Shown here: piece by piece, positions 1 through 10,028 of the stretch
Layout: the number at the start of each line of letters is the position of its first letter
Position numbering within the stretch: position 1 is the first letter of the stretch
DNA from: Odontesthes bonariensis
Taxonomy: Eukaryota; Chordata; Actinopteri; Atheriniformes; Atherinopsidae
Direction: 5' to 3'
DNA: 64,000 bases
Assembly (NCBI RefSeq): GCF_027942865.1
Contig: NC_134526.1
Location: forward strand, 22,177,784 to 22,241,783
The notes under the pieces: model-generated
Databases searched by the model: none
What the model was told of the DNA's origin: nothing
What the model saw: the letters and a program-made list of their open reading frames with translations, nothing else
Translations under genes and position numbers: made by a program

Positions 1-241
1 CTGACAAACACGCAGGTGTCTCGCTTTTGGCTACCCTCCGTCCATCTTGTGTGTCCTTATTTTGCAAAGACTCCCCTTCATTTTCTTTTTCCCCTCTTCT
101 TTCCTCGCCTCCAGTGATGGCCGGGTCTGACACCTGTAGGAGTTCCGTTTGTGTGGATGCTGCGATGGACTGCTCACCCAGTGTTGTAGCGCTGCTGTCT
201 TCCGTCTCCTCCTCCATGTCTGAATTTACATCCAAACACCG
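1..241 (-). CDS. Partial acidic reading frame at the left edge, unidentified
   Basis: On the minus strand an ATG at 217-215 opens a frame that stays open for 72 codons to the window edge. It begins MEEETEDSSATTLGEQS and is rich in Glu, Asp, Ser and Thr. The same frame is open upstream to about 241, where an AG that could be a splice acceptor ends TTGTGAACAG. A good donor (GTGAGC) lies near 178, so the coding part may be only 179-241, joined by a phase-1 intron. That short version (LDVNSDMEEETEDSS) resembles the acidic linker exons of the SP140-like genes in this window, so it could be a further exon of the gene at 2450-6697. It could equally be the first exon of a separate gene. No domain is recognised, and the downstream part is outside the window. 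Confidence 0.45.
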
Positions 242-621
242 ACAGTCTGTTCACAAATAAAACGGCGCGACAGGAGCACTCGGGTTAAAGTGCCATGTTT
301 GCCTCTGAAAAACAACTGGTTTGGCGACAATGTTGTTCACAAACCTTCGTGTAGGTGCTCCACGCTGATGGTTTGACAGTCGCCGCCGCCCTGAGACGGA
401 TCAGAGTTTTATTTCGGGTCTATGAAAAGCCTCCACAGGTTGAATGAGTAGCAATCATAATATGTGACACAGACCGAGTGTTGTATTCCATTGTTTTTAA
501 AAAGGCCCCCCCCAAAAAAAACCTGCACTGATTTTGGATAAACAGGTTTCTGGCATCGAATTCAAAATAAAACAGACCTTTCTTGTGCTGTTGTTTGAGA
601 TTTGCCTGTTTGTGTGACAGA

Positions 622-747
622 TCTCAACGGTCGTGTGCAGGTGTTTGGCGGGTATAAGCTGGACAAGGATAGGCTCGTGAAGGATGTGGCCAAAAGAAAG
701 ACTAAAGATGGCGCTGCTGCGGTGTGGCAGGTTTCACTCGTCTCCTT
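622..747 (+). CDS. Possible orphan plus-strand exon
   Basis: After an acceptor-like TGTGTGACAG, the frame reads (D)LNGRVQVFGGYKLDK, then a Lys/Asp-rich stretch ending GAAAVWQ, followed by a GTTTCA donor-like site. The amino-acid composition looks coding, but no other exon of such a gene is visible nearby and the donor is weak. It might pair with the left-edge minus-strand frame across a shared promoter at 250-560. It could also be a decayed pseudo-exon. I do not recognise the protein. Confidence 0.25.
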
Positions 748-900
748 CTGCTCCCAACCAGCCACATGCTCACTTGTAAACTTTGTGATGACTGATCTAA
801 GCATCTATTCTCCTGTTTCTGTTAAGAGGCAACAGGTTAAGGAGGAAACCTAGACATTCCTTTCCCCCAACAACACTCCCCAGCTCGTTCTGGGGTAGCT

Positions 901-1406
901 TAAAGCCTGATTTATGGTCTCCGTCGACGGAGACGCTCTTTGTCGCTTGCGTGCGTCGGCTAAAATTCCTATCTATCCGTCGATACCGCAAGGGTTGTGA
1001 TTGGTCGGCTAACAACATCATTTCCGGAATCACTTTTCCGGTTAGTTAGTTCCTTCCTCTCAGAACAACAACACCGCCATTTTTGAAAGAGTTTACTGTG
1101 TGCCGGTCAACATTTGGTCAAAATTATTTGCATTTCAATGTCAATAAGCTCCAACTCCAACAACAGTCTTTCTCTCTCGGTCGCCATCGTTCACTGTGAG
1201 GGGTGAAACGGAGCCGGAATGTAAACAATCAATCGACGACTGACACAATAGACGTCGCGAGATTAGGTCGTCTAACGTAGCGACGCCTACTGATCGGGAG
1301 GTGAAGTGCCTTGCGTATCCGACAGCCCGACGGAGAACTTCGAAAGGTTTAGTGACCACAGAGTCGGATTGACGGATAGCGACGGAGAAGCATACCGAGG
1401 CCTTTA
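901..1406. mobile_element. MITE with imperfect terminal inverted repeats
   Basis: The left end TAAAGCCTGATTTATGG and the right end CATACCGAGGCCTTTA are imperfect inverted repeats. Subterminal sequences rich in CGACGGAG are also partly inverted. There is no transposase. The style recalls PIF/Harbinger- or ISL2EU-like fish MITEs, and a related element with similar ends sits at 46306-46642. The target duplication is not clear, so the superfamily is unassigned. Confidence 0.5.
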
Positions 1407-2190
1407 GAAGCTCCAAAGGCAGAGGGGATATAATAACCCTTCGGTGAATTTTGGGTCTGCCCCAGATTCTCCTCCCTATTGGACCTTCCCATAAAACCTC
1501 TAATGAGATGCAGCCAGGGGCATTCTATTCCCCATCTCTGAGCCCAGACACTCTCCGAGGGAGCCGCTTGTATCGCTGATCACAGTCTTTCGGTCACTAA
1601 ATCTCATGACCATTGGTATGGGTTGAAACGTAAATGGACCAATAAATGGAAAACTTCGCCCTCTGGCTCACCACCTCCTCATTAGAGCTGACGATTCCGC
1701 AATCCATCTGTCCATCTCCTTCTCCAACGTGCCCTCACTTAATGAAAAAGAGATCCTGAGATATTTACAGTCAGGGACCCATCTCCAACATGAAGGGAGA
1801 ACTCCAATCTCATCGGGTTCAGAACCAAACTCGCAGTCATCACACGAAGAAGCCAACAGAACCACACCATCTGCAAAGAGCAGAGATGCAATCCTGTGGT
1901 TCCCATACCAAAAACCCTCCTCTTCCCAACTTTGCCTCGAGATCCCGGCCATAAACACTGCAAACATAGTCTGGGACTAGGGCAGCCTTGGCGGAGTCCA
2001 ACACATATTGTAAATTATGCCAACACAGCCCTTGCTTTGATTAAACAGCCCATAACAGCAACCCCGGTACCCCGTAGCATCCCTCAAAGAACGCCCCAAG
2101 GCACAAGGCCGAAACCCTTGTTCAAGTCCAGGATTTTTTCCTAAACGTACACTGGTCCACAGAGAAATACAGGACAGTTTCACCTCCATC
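1407..2190 (-). mobile_element. Degenerate non-LTR (LINE) reverse transcriptase fragment
   Basis: The minus strand carries decayed reverse-transcriptase coding sequence. The frame at 1967-1668 contains NHRIASLLFADGVVLLASS, a damaged version of the FADD catalytic motif in which the second Asp is Gly. Downstream come DCKYLRISFSLSEG and an EKEMDRWIAESSALMR segment typical of LINE thumb regions. The 2189-1977 frame holds a decayed upstream palm region. Stops and frame changes throughout show it is dead. The part at 1407-1667 resembles the C-terminal end of the same type of LINE in another frame. Confidence 0.75.
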
Positions 2191-2449
2191 GATGCCTTTT
2201 CTCTACCCGCCTAATCCAATCCACAATATGCCGTTAGTTTTAAAACCGTTTAGCCTTGAACCGATCCCCAACCGGATGATGGCGATGGATGAAAAACATA
2301 CTGGATCATCAGAACCATCGAATGCAAAGGAGATAAAGCGAAAAGCAACACGTTCGTCCAACTACGTCAGACCCAGGGGCAGAATGGCACCTGCAGAGCT
2401 TTGACAGTGTTTTAAAGGCATACTGCAGAAAATAATCTTGCCATCTTAC

Positions 2450-5400
2450 CATTTTGAGCCTGCTGATGACAATTTTTGGTTCCATGTGCAACGCGTGCTT
2501 CTCAGGGGTTGAAGTGATCAATTTTCGGTGACTCTCTGAAAAAGAAGTGTGATGTTTTACTAGGGGTGGGCGATATGTATCGTTTGCGAAGTTATCGTGA
2601 ATGTTGTTTTGACGATGAGTAATTTTGCAATATCGAGATATAGGCAAAAAAAAAAAAAAAAAATTGTTTTTTTTGTTTTTTTTTTCAATCGCCAAAAATC
2701 AATAAAGTGCGGCGCCAGTGGTCCTCTGCCCTTACCACGCCCTGCTTTGAACGCTCTAATTTTTTCAAAGTAAACGCTTCGGACCCAGCGGGACACTCAG
2801 CTAAGAGCATCGAGGGGGGGCCGAGAGGCCGGGGCTGGGACAGCGAGAGGCCGGGGCTGGGACAGCGAGAGGCCGGGGCTGGGACAGCGAGAGGCCGGTG
2901 CTGGGACAGCGAGAGGCCGGGGCTGGGACAGCGAGAGGCCGGGGCTGGGACAGCGATAGGCAGGGGCTGGGACAGACGGCAGCTCGCCTCGCGGCGGACC
3001 GTCAGCTCGATCCCGAGATCCAACTACAAGCTTTTTAACTGCAGCAACTTTAAGATACGCTATTGGAGCTGGAATTACCGCGGCTGCTGGCACCAGACTT
3101 GCCCTTCAATTGATCCCCGTTAAAGGATTTAAAGTGTCCTGTATTGTTATTTTTCGTCACTACCTCCCCGAGTCGGGAGTGGGTAATTTGCGCGCCTGCT
3201 GCCTTCCTTGGATGTGGTAGCCGTTTCTCAGGCTCCCTCTCCGGAGGGAGAAGTAGCCTGAGAAACGGCTCGAGGTTATCAGTCACCAAAGCGGCCGCGG
3301 CACCCCGAGAGGCACCCGCATGGGTTTTGGGTCTGATAAATGCACGCATCCCCGAAGGTCAGCTCGTTTTGCATGTATTAGCTCTAGAATTGCCACAGTT
3401 ATCCAAGTAACGGTAGAGCGATCAAAGGAACCATAACTGATTTAATGAGCCATTCGCAGTTTCACTGTACCGGCCGTGTGTGCTTAGACTTGCATGCTTA
3501 TGTTCATTTTATTGTGATCTTAACGCAAGTTTGATTATTTTTTAAATATCGTCAAAATATCTTTATCGTGAAAATCCTAAAAAATATCGAGATATTTTTT
3601 TTTGCCCATATCGCCCACCCCTATGTTTTACGCACCCTCGGATCAAACACTAAAATCCTAAAATGCAAACATGAACTTTGGCAATAACTTTCCTTCGGAC
3701 AATTACTCCTGAAGAAAATATCACCTTTGATAAGACTTTGGTCTTCAGGGTTATCTGCGTCAGGGGGCGCGTACTCATCTCCCGTTTCCCCCTCTTCCAG
3801 CTGATCCTCTTCCTCGTAACTCTCAGGATGTCCCGAGTCTACCGCCTCTCCTTTATTTCCATCCTCGACCCTCTCCGTCTCCTCCTCCCGTGTCTCCGGT
3901 AGCTGTTCTTCTCTGCTTGGAAGACAGTCATCATCTTGAACGTCCTCGGTTCCCTCTGCAGACTGTTCGTCTGACTCTCCTATAGGGATAGAAACGTGCG
4001 CATGCTCAATGGTTTCATAGATCTTCTGGTTTAAGTCACGGCTTGAAGAAAGTGCAGACAAACCTCCAGAGAGATCATCTGACTCGTAGTTCAATGGCAG
4101 GGGTTTGTTCTGTTGCAAGAATATAGAATAAATATTCAGCATCGCTGGAGGAGTTGCTTTGTGAAATCCTGCAGTATTTTGACCCTCGGTTACCTTCGCA
4201 GTGTTGTTTCTTCTCCTTCTGTATCCCTTTGTGGACAGGTGCCCTTGCTGTGATTGGGTAGGTTGACAGTTTATTAGTTGGAGCAGGATTTTCTGGGGAA
4301 AAAAGTGCATTACGAAAAGAAAAAAAAAAAAGAAAAAATCTTACCTCAAGCCAGAACTGTAGAGGTTTGTTTTCATAGAGAATAGTGGCTTTCCATTTTT
4401 TAGTCGAGCCTTTCCCCGCAAACTCCTCAAAGGCAGGCGGCGTAAATAAGACGCCTTTACACTTAATACACTCCTTACCTAAACCAGAAATCCACACCAC
4501 GTATGGTAACAGAAACGGGAGGATTAGCAAAACTGGGTTAAGTCACCACCTGGATTTGACTAAGCAAGTAGGTAAGAGCCTCTCATTGGACAATTACTGC
4601 ACTAACGGTCACATTTCAGCTGGCAACAAGTTAGTTTACCCTAACTGATGCGGTGAGTAGCTTCTCATTTCCTAAACAACCGTGTCGTAAGACGCATCCT
4701 GTGGTTGTGGAAAAGAAGAGTCAAATTATTGACAAATTATACTCCTATTGGGTTAACGCATTGTTAAAAACTGGAAGGATAGTGGGGAACCATCATCTTC
4801 GAGGAAGCAATGTGGTCAGAAAAAACATCTTGAATGATTGTGATTGGTCATCACTTAAGCATTTGGTGAAATCAAATCGGAAAAAAACAACAGTAGAACT
4901 CGAGTAACAGTGAAAGTGAGAGCATCTCCACACGCACAATGCAGAGGGAACTCAAAGATTGGGACTAAAGACCTTAAAAACTTAAGAAAAGACTTGTCAG
5001 CGAGGCTAAAAGGCTTCAATTTGCTTGGGAGCACGAAGATCGGACTCTGGAGCAATGGATGAAGCTCATGTGGTCTGATGAGTCCAGATTTACTCTGTTC
5101 CAGAGTGATGGGCGCATCAGGGTAAGAAGAGAGGTGGATGAAGTGATGCACCCATCATGCCCGGTGCCTACCGTACAAGCCTGTGGGGGCAGTGCTATGA
5201 TCTGGGGTTGCTGCAGTTGGTTAGGTCCATGTTCAGCAACGTTATGTGCCCAAAAGATGAGGTCAGCTGACTTCCTGAATATACTGAATGACCAGGTTAA
5301 TCTTTCCTCCCTGATGGCACGGCCATATTCCAAGATGACAATGCCCGGAGTCATGGGGCTCAAATTGTGAAAGAGGGGTTCAGGGAGCGTGAGACATCGA

Positions 5401-6697
5401 TTCAGCCTCATTTGGCCAATCAAACACTGAACAGTCATTGAGTTGGTAACAGTCTAACAGGCTGTAAGGGCTTTTGAAACAATATTTTTCACACTAAGGT
5501 ATTTCTCATGTGAAATGCAATGATGAAGGTAACATTTGTGTGAACGAATTTCATATTCAAAGACTATTCTGTTTGGTTTCTTTTATAATGCATATTTTCT
5601 TATTTTTAAGGAAAAAAAAACGGAATCAATCTGTGTCGCCTATTGGCTGTTGGCCAAATATTATTATTATTTTTTTAAATCATAATTTACTTTTGGCCCA
5701 CACTTTCACAGTTGGTGACATACTTATATTCACCAAAATTGTCCAAAGACATCCTCGGCCTCAGTCAGCTTCCTGAAATGTTTAGCCACCGTTTTTGAAA
5801 TGATGCAGCATTTGAAGTTGAAGCAATCCCAACAACCTGCTCAGCAGCAACACGGACCCAAACCATAACATTACCACTGCCGTGCTTCACTGTTGGTCTC
5901 CTCTCCTGAAAAGCTGCCTTTCTCCAACAAACACGTCTACTGCTAATGGGGCCAAATAACTGTATCTTCGCGGCTTCGCCCCGTCTGTCCAGATCTAAAA
6001 GGCCTGGGAGGTCACTTCATTCACTTCCATGGACTTAGTTTCCTTTATTCACACGACCTTATCCACTTACCTCTCGCCAGCTTCTTTGCATCCAGGACGC
6101 CCTCTTTGGTTCCGCAGGTTACAAGCAAAAGTCCTAGATTTGTCAGACAGAAAAAGAAGCAACGTAGGTGTTGCACATGCAGTTTACTTCCAGTATGATC
6201 ATCAGCAGAAAGCATCAACCCTGCACGTTTCGCTTTAAATGTTTAGTGTTGACAGAAACACAGAAACTGGTATAAAAAAAAACAAGGTGGATGGTAACAC
6301 ATGGCTCGGAAGACGGAACAAGTCTTTCGAGCCACATTCCTGGGATCACCTGATTACCTTTATCTTTCTCCTGCTCCTCATCATCATCATCGTCGTTGTC
6401 GTCATTATCTTCTACATCACCATCGTCATTGTCCGCATCTTCTACATCTTCATCATCATCGTCGTCACCATCATCATAGTCCGTATATTCTTCGTCACCG
6501 TCCTCATCTTCTACATAATGATCCTCCAAAGTATAATTGATTCTCTTTCTCTTCCTTAGGCTCTGCCTTCTATCTTCACACTCCTCTTCTTCTTCTTCAC
6601 CCTTCTTATATAGATATAAAGATCTTTTCCTCTCCATCGAATCTTCTTTCTGAACTGAGCACGTTCTCGCAATCAGCCTGCATCCCACCTCAAAGAC
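2450..6697 (-). CDS. Partial SP100/SP140-like SAND-domain gene
   Basis: Six exons join in phase on the minus strand: 6697-6358, 6133-6071, 4478-4345, 4292-4194, 4109-3725 and 2535-2450. The first is a very acidic linker (long Asp/Glu runs) with a basic RKRKR patch. The next two encode a SAND domain: [18 protein letters not shown], then [20 protein letters not shown]. The intron between them is phase 1 inside the Gly codon, as in both SAND domains of the gene at 25-37.7 kb. Then follow a basic exon (KGYRRRRNN), a 128-codon acidic exon and a short exon ending VISRLKM before GTAAGA. SAND domains of this family bind DNA or chromatin in the nucleus. No HSR, PHD or bromodomain exon is seen. A 123-nt in-phase candidate exon at 7244-7122 has good splice sites but no recognisable domain. 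An ATG at 6637 could be an alternative start. Both ends are unresolved and it may be a pseudogene. Confidence 0.7.
2741..3500 (-). pseudogene. Captured 5' fragment of 18S rRNA (antisense in window)
   Basis: Read on the minus strand, this matches conserved 18S rRNA blocks in order from the 5' region: GGTACAGTGAAACTGCGAAT, the stretch around CTAATACATGC, GAGCCTGAGAAACGGCTACC, GGCAGCAGGCGCGCAAATTA, GCCAGCAGCCGCGGTAATTC, and finally AAGCGTTTACTTTG at about 2770. It covers roughly the first 40% of the gene. Two internal segments are missing: about 190 nt replaced by an inverted copy near 3225-3275, and about 30 nt at the ACAGGAC/ACTTTAAATCC junction near 3138. The V4 region contains a 22-bp tandem expansion. 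It is a non-functional copy inside a transposon. Confidence 0.93.
2823..2976. repeat. 22-bp tandem repeat, seven units, within 18S V4
   Basis: Seven units of about 22 bp start with GAGAGGCC at 2823, 2845, 2867, 2889, 2911 and 2933, with a diverged unit (GATAGGCAG) at 2955. The unit corresponds to a single stretch of normal 18S (CTGTCCCAGCCCC on the other strand). It is therefore an expansion of rRNA sequence after, or during, capture by the hAT element. Confidence 0.9.
4905..5480 (+). mobile_element. Decayed Tc1/mariner transposase fragment
   Basis: A plus-strand frame at 5059-5370 encodes [19 protein letters not shown] and later [11 protein letters not shown], the hallmark middle part of Tc1 transposase including the first-Asp region (WSDES). 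Upstream, decayed sequence (LEQWMKLMW and preceding) matches the segment before it. The frame breaks where the second catalytic Asp region should be, and no inverted repeats are seen. The copy is truncated and inactive. Confidence 0.85.
5690..5975 (-). mobile_element. Second Tc1-like transposon remnant
   Basis: The text around 5815-5950, including AACATTACCACTGCCGTGC and TTCACTGTTGGT, matches the antisense of the GGGS-MIWG region of another Tc1-type transposase. It is short, with many stops and no intact ends. Confidence 0.5.
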
Positions 6698-6739
6698 CTA
6701 ACAGGCAGAGAGAAAAGAATAAAGGAGTATTTCTGTCCT

Positions 6740-8100
6740 GAGAGGAATGCTACTTCTTTTTTTTGTTGTTGCTGCTGTTGTTCCTCTGCTGGCACACCAG
6801 GCGAAGCGCTTTGCCTCCCAGCTCGCGGGCGCAGGTTCAGTTCACGACAGCGGTGCTTCTGGTTTGGCGCTGAGGAAAATAATTGTCAGCATTAGCCGGT
6901 GGGGAGGCGCTGTAGGATCATTTCTTTGCTGTCTTTGAACAGCCAAGGTGCACAATCCATCTCATGTGATACACACTGCACATTTTTACAGTACTCCACA
7001 TGTGAATATTTTCATATTTTGATTTGACAAGCACCTTGTTAGGTTTTCTTATCATGGTTTCTTTGTTTTTGGTAAAAATGAGTTCCTGTGTTTCTAATAA
7101 ACTGCGCCAAATGAGTCTTACGTGCACCAAACATTGGCTTGGAGGATGGCCCCGGTAGTAATGGTGGTTCAGGCCATTTCTGAATGAAAAGACATTTTTG
7201 CACGTGTCGATCATGCCTGCAGACTGAAAGTTGTTTTCTAATGACTGCAAGGGGCATTAGGCACCTCCTGTTTTCCCAAAAATGTTAGGATGCGGTTTGA
7301 AATTAGAATAAAAGTCATTCAAACCCTACGTTGCACTGAAAGCACAGTGACAACAGCAGCTGACTTTTGCTGCCCGACACTAATTTGCATTTGTTTTAAT
7401 TATTTTTCTGTTGTCGTTTTTTTGTAATTAGCGTTAAGCTACTCAACCACCATTTTTTCTGTATTTTTCTTTCAATAAAGCAATAAATGTTTTCAGTGGG
7501 CGGCATTTCTAGAATGCTGGAAGATCAGCTCAGTGATACGTACCAAATGTGGTCGGCAGTGTCTCTCTGAAATAAGCAAGACCTTCCCAGAAACTACTTG
7601 TAAAAATTGGGTTTAAATGATCTGCGGATCAATCAAGCCTTTTGTGCCAATTTGTTTCTGAAAGCTTCGGATTTATTAAGCGGACATCCGACTCATCATC
7701 ATAAGAACTTGTTCTTTGCATTATCAAATATCTCCAAACAGCAGTTATTTCATCAAATCAACAACAAATACACAAATGTCAATGAAAACAATGAATTCAT
7801 CTGAAAAACGAATTGCACAAAGATTTCAAATAACGTCATGAATACACTATGTAAATTAGTGAGGGGTTGATCCATAGGGAAGTCCTAAGACGCTCTTCTG
7901 TTTGATTATTTTTACCAAAAGAAAAACTTTTTGTTTTCACTCATCAACATCTAAAATTATGACAAAATATTCTAACACAAAACTGTAATATCTTCGGTAT
8001 TATCTGCCAAAAGAAGAGGAAGTGCCCCGCGGTTACAGATATGCCGATTACTGTTATTATGGTGCGGGTTATGTTGTTCTGTCAAAGTTGTACGCGATAC
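6740..8100. other. Intergenic or upstream stretch, little recognised
   Basis: Apart from the candidate exon 7244-7122 mentioned under the SAND gene, nothing here resembles a domain, RNA gene or intact transposon. Several short frames exist on both strands but lack family resemblance. The missing 5' exons of the SAND gene could be here unrecognised. Confidence 0.4.
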
Positions 8101-8116
8101 ACCCATTAGTGGCGCC

Positions 8117-8553
8117 CAGGGGCGATTTTAGGATCTGGTCTTTAGGGGTGCCCAGCCCCCAGTGCTCACAGAGGCACATTATTTCTCACTAATTGAAGCG
8201 AACTAGTACATTTATAAATTTTGGAGCCGTATTAGTTTTGCTTTGAGTAGTGTTTTCCCCTACAACATTCAATTTTGACCTCTTCATTTCAAAAGACTGT
8301 GGCTTGACAGGGATAACAGAGAGCCTGAGACAAATATTGAAGATAACTCAACATTTATTTTGGGAGTAAAGAGTTAAAACAAAAACAAATGCTAGAAAAT
8401 AAATAAAATGGTCACTAAAATAATGCATCCTAGAGCAAAAAAAAAAGTGTTTTTGCATAATATAATATTTTAAAAATGTGCTGAGCCAGGGGGTGCCGAG
8501 CTACCTCACGGTGGTGCCTTGGCACCACTAAAAATACCCTAGGCTCGCCCCTG
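8117..8553. mobile_element. hAT-type MITE (437 bp)
   Basis: The termini CAGGGGCGATTTTAGG and CCCTAGGCTCGCCCCTG are imperfect inverted repeats. A perfect 8-bp target duplication GTGGCGCC flanks it at 8109-8116 and 8554-8561. The interior is AT-rich without coding capacity. The copy looks fairly intact. Confidence 0.88.
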
Positions 8554-8561
8554 GTGGCGCC

Positions 8562-9996
8562 ATTACGTTCTGGAAAGAGCGCGAGCGTGTGCTGGTGTGA
8601 TGAACGGAGAAGTGATAGAAGAGAGCCGGGTCACGCTCAAATGTTCTGTTAGGAGAATGAACATGTCTGAAGAAGAAGCTGAAAGAGAGAACTGTCTCAA
8701 GCTTTGCTTATTAAGAGCAGCGTAACGAAACCTCCACAACAGCTCTGACTATGGGATGCATTTGGAAAGCGCCCACTTCCTACATATCCGTAAAGTTGTT
8801 CATGTTTTGTGGTTGTTGTTTTTTTTTTACCTAACTTTAAATTGACTCCCGAACAACACCGAACAACTTTTTTTTTTTTGTGATAACATTAAATAGACAT
8901 TATTCCTCGTGTATTGTCACACACGCCATATTGTTTACAGTGGCATGACGGACAAAATATGTTGATGAAGCAAATTAAGTCAAAAATCACCGCGTTAAAG
9001 AAGCCCAAAATCACAAGTCAGTATCCTTACCTCTGCCATCCCTGAACAAAGAAATGAAACTAAAACTTGTGTAAGCAGACACACCCACTATATTCTTTAA
9101 TAACCTAAGAAGAAGTACCGGAATCCTTTGTGAGGCGTCGCTGTTGAATCTGCCGCCTCTGCTTCCCACGCTTTTTAAATTTAGAGCTCTTTTTTCCAAG
9201 CTTTCTATAAACGCATCGTGTTTGAGCAGCGTTTGCACATGCGCGCTGCCTTTCGCTGTTACCGCAGCAACAGGGGGAGGATATAAGCGGCCGAGCTAAA
9301 CTATGCCAAATTATTAGACGCCAATTTGACTCGCTCAACAAACATGTTAGCTTTTGATACCAAGGCTAGATAAGTAGCCAGTGTGCTAGCTTCATGTTGG
9401 AAATAGACCCAGAATCAGTGACTAATTTGTGCTCTTGATTTCACAATTGCTTTGCAAATAGTTAACTGTTATGCAACACAAAAGAGCAGAGAGCAGGAAG
9501 TTATAGGCATCCTGTTATGGAAAGCCTTCACGGGTGAGGATACATTATAGCAGGCTAAGAGAATACAGAATCTGTAGATAACCGACGAGATTAATTTTAG
9601 CATACAGAAAGGGACCTTTTCCCCAGTTTTCAGCTCTTTTTGACTGATTTGTTTGGGTCCTTTGCCAACATCATTCAGTAGAATCCCCATTAGTCCTGAA
9701 AATCTTGTGCCCTGCCTATCCCATCTGAGAAGTGATCAAATTGCTGCCATCTTTAATTTAAACCCATCATGACAGTTATTTTAAAGAGACAATTTGTGTT
9801 TTCGTATAATCACAAAAACAAGGAAATCAAATCACTTTTTTGGATGATAAACCGTCTTTAATTCGCACAACTGGGTGACATGATATGAATTGAGCTTCAT
9901 CGCAACTGTTGCAAAAAAGGCTACAAATCTGTTTTCGGATTCCAGTGACGATCCCAACCGTTAACGTATACCACAGACCTGAATAACTGTCAGCAC
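8562..9996. other. Intergenic stretch, no gene recognised
   Basis: This is mostly AT-rich sequence with poly(T) tracts near 8820 and 8870. A minus-strand ATTAAA at 9857-9862, about 170 nt past the GIMAP stop codon, is a candidate polyadenylation signal for that gene. Otherwise I see nothing supportable. Confidence 0.35.
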
Positions 9997-10028
9997 GTGT
10001 CAGAGCGGTCGAGTAATAGCATTTCTAT

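Larger units (their letters stand above)
2561..3623. mobile_element. Non-autonomous hAT element carrying 18S rRNA sequence
   Basis: The ends are a perfect 17-bp inverted repeat, TAGGGGTGGGCGATATG at 2561-2577 and its complement at 3607-3623. It is flanked by a perfect 8-bp target duplication TGTTTTAC at 2553-2560 and 3624-3631, diagnostic of the hAT superfamily. No transposase is present. AT-rich subterminal arms with ATCGAGATAT motifs surround a GC-rich core that is an inverted piece of the 18S rRNA gene. It lies in an intron of the SAND gene, 17 nt upstream of a splice acceptor. Confidence 0.93.

Noticed and set aside
2685-3123. Pro/Ser- and Gly/Arg-rich open frames over the 22-bp repeat
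   Set aside because: They are a by-product of the 18S-derived tandem repeat inside the hAT element, not a gene.
2741-3500. A functional 18S rRNA gene
   Set aside because: Only part of the gene is present. It has two deletions, an inverted insertion and a tandem expansion, and is bounded by hAT ends.
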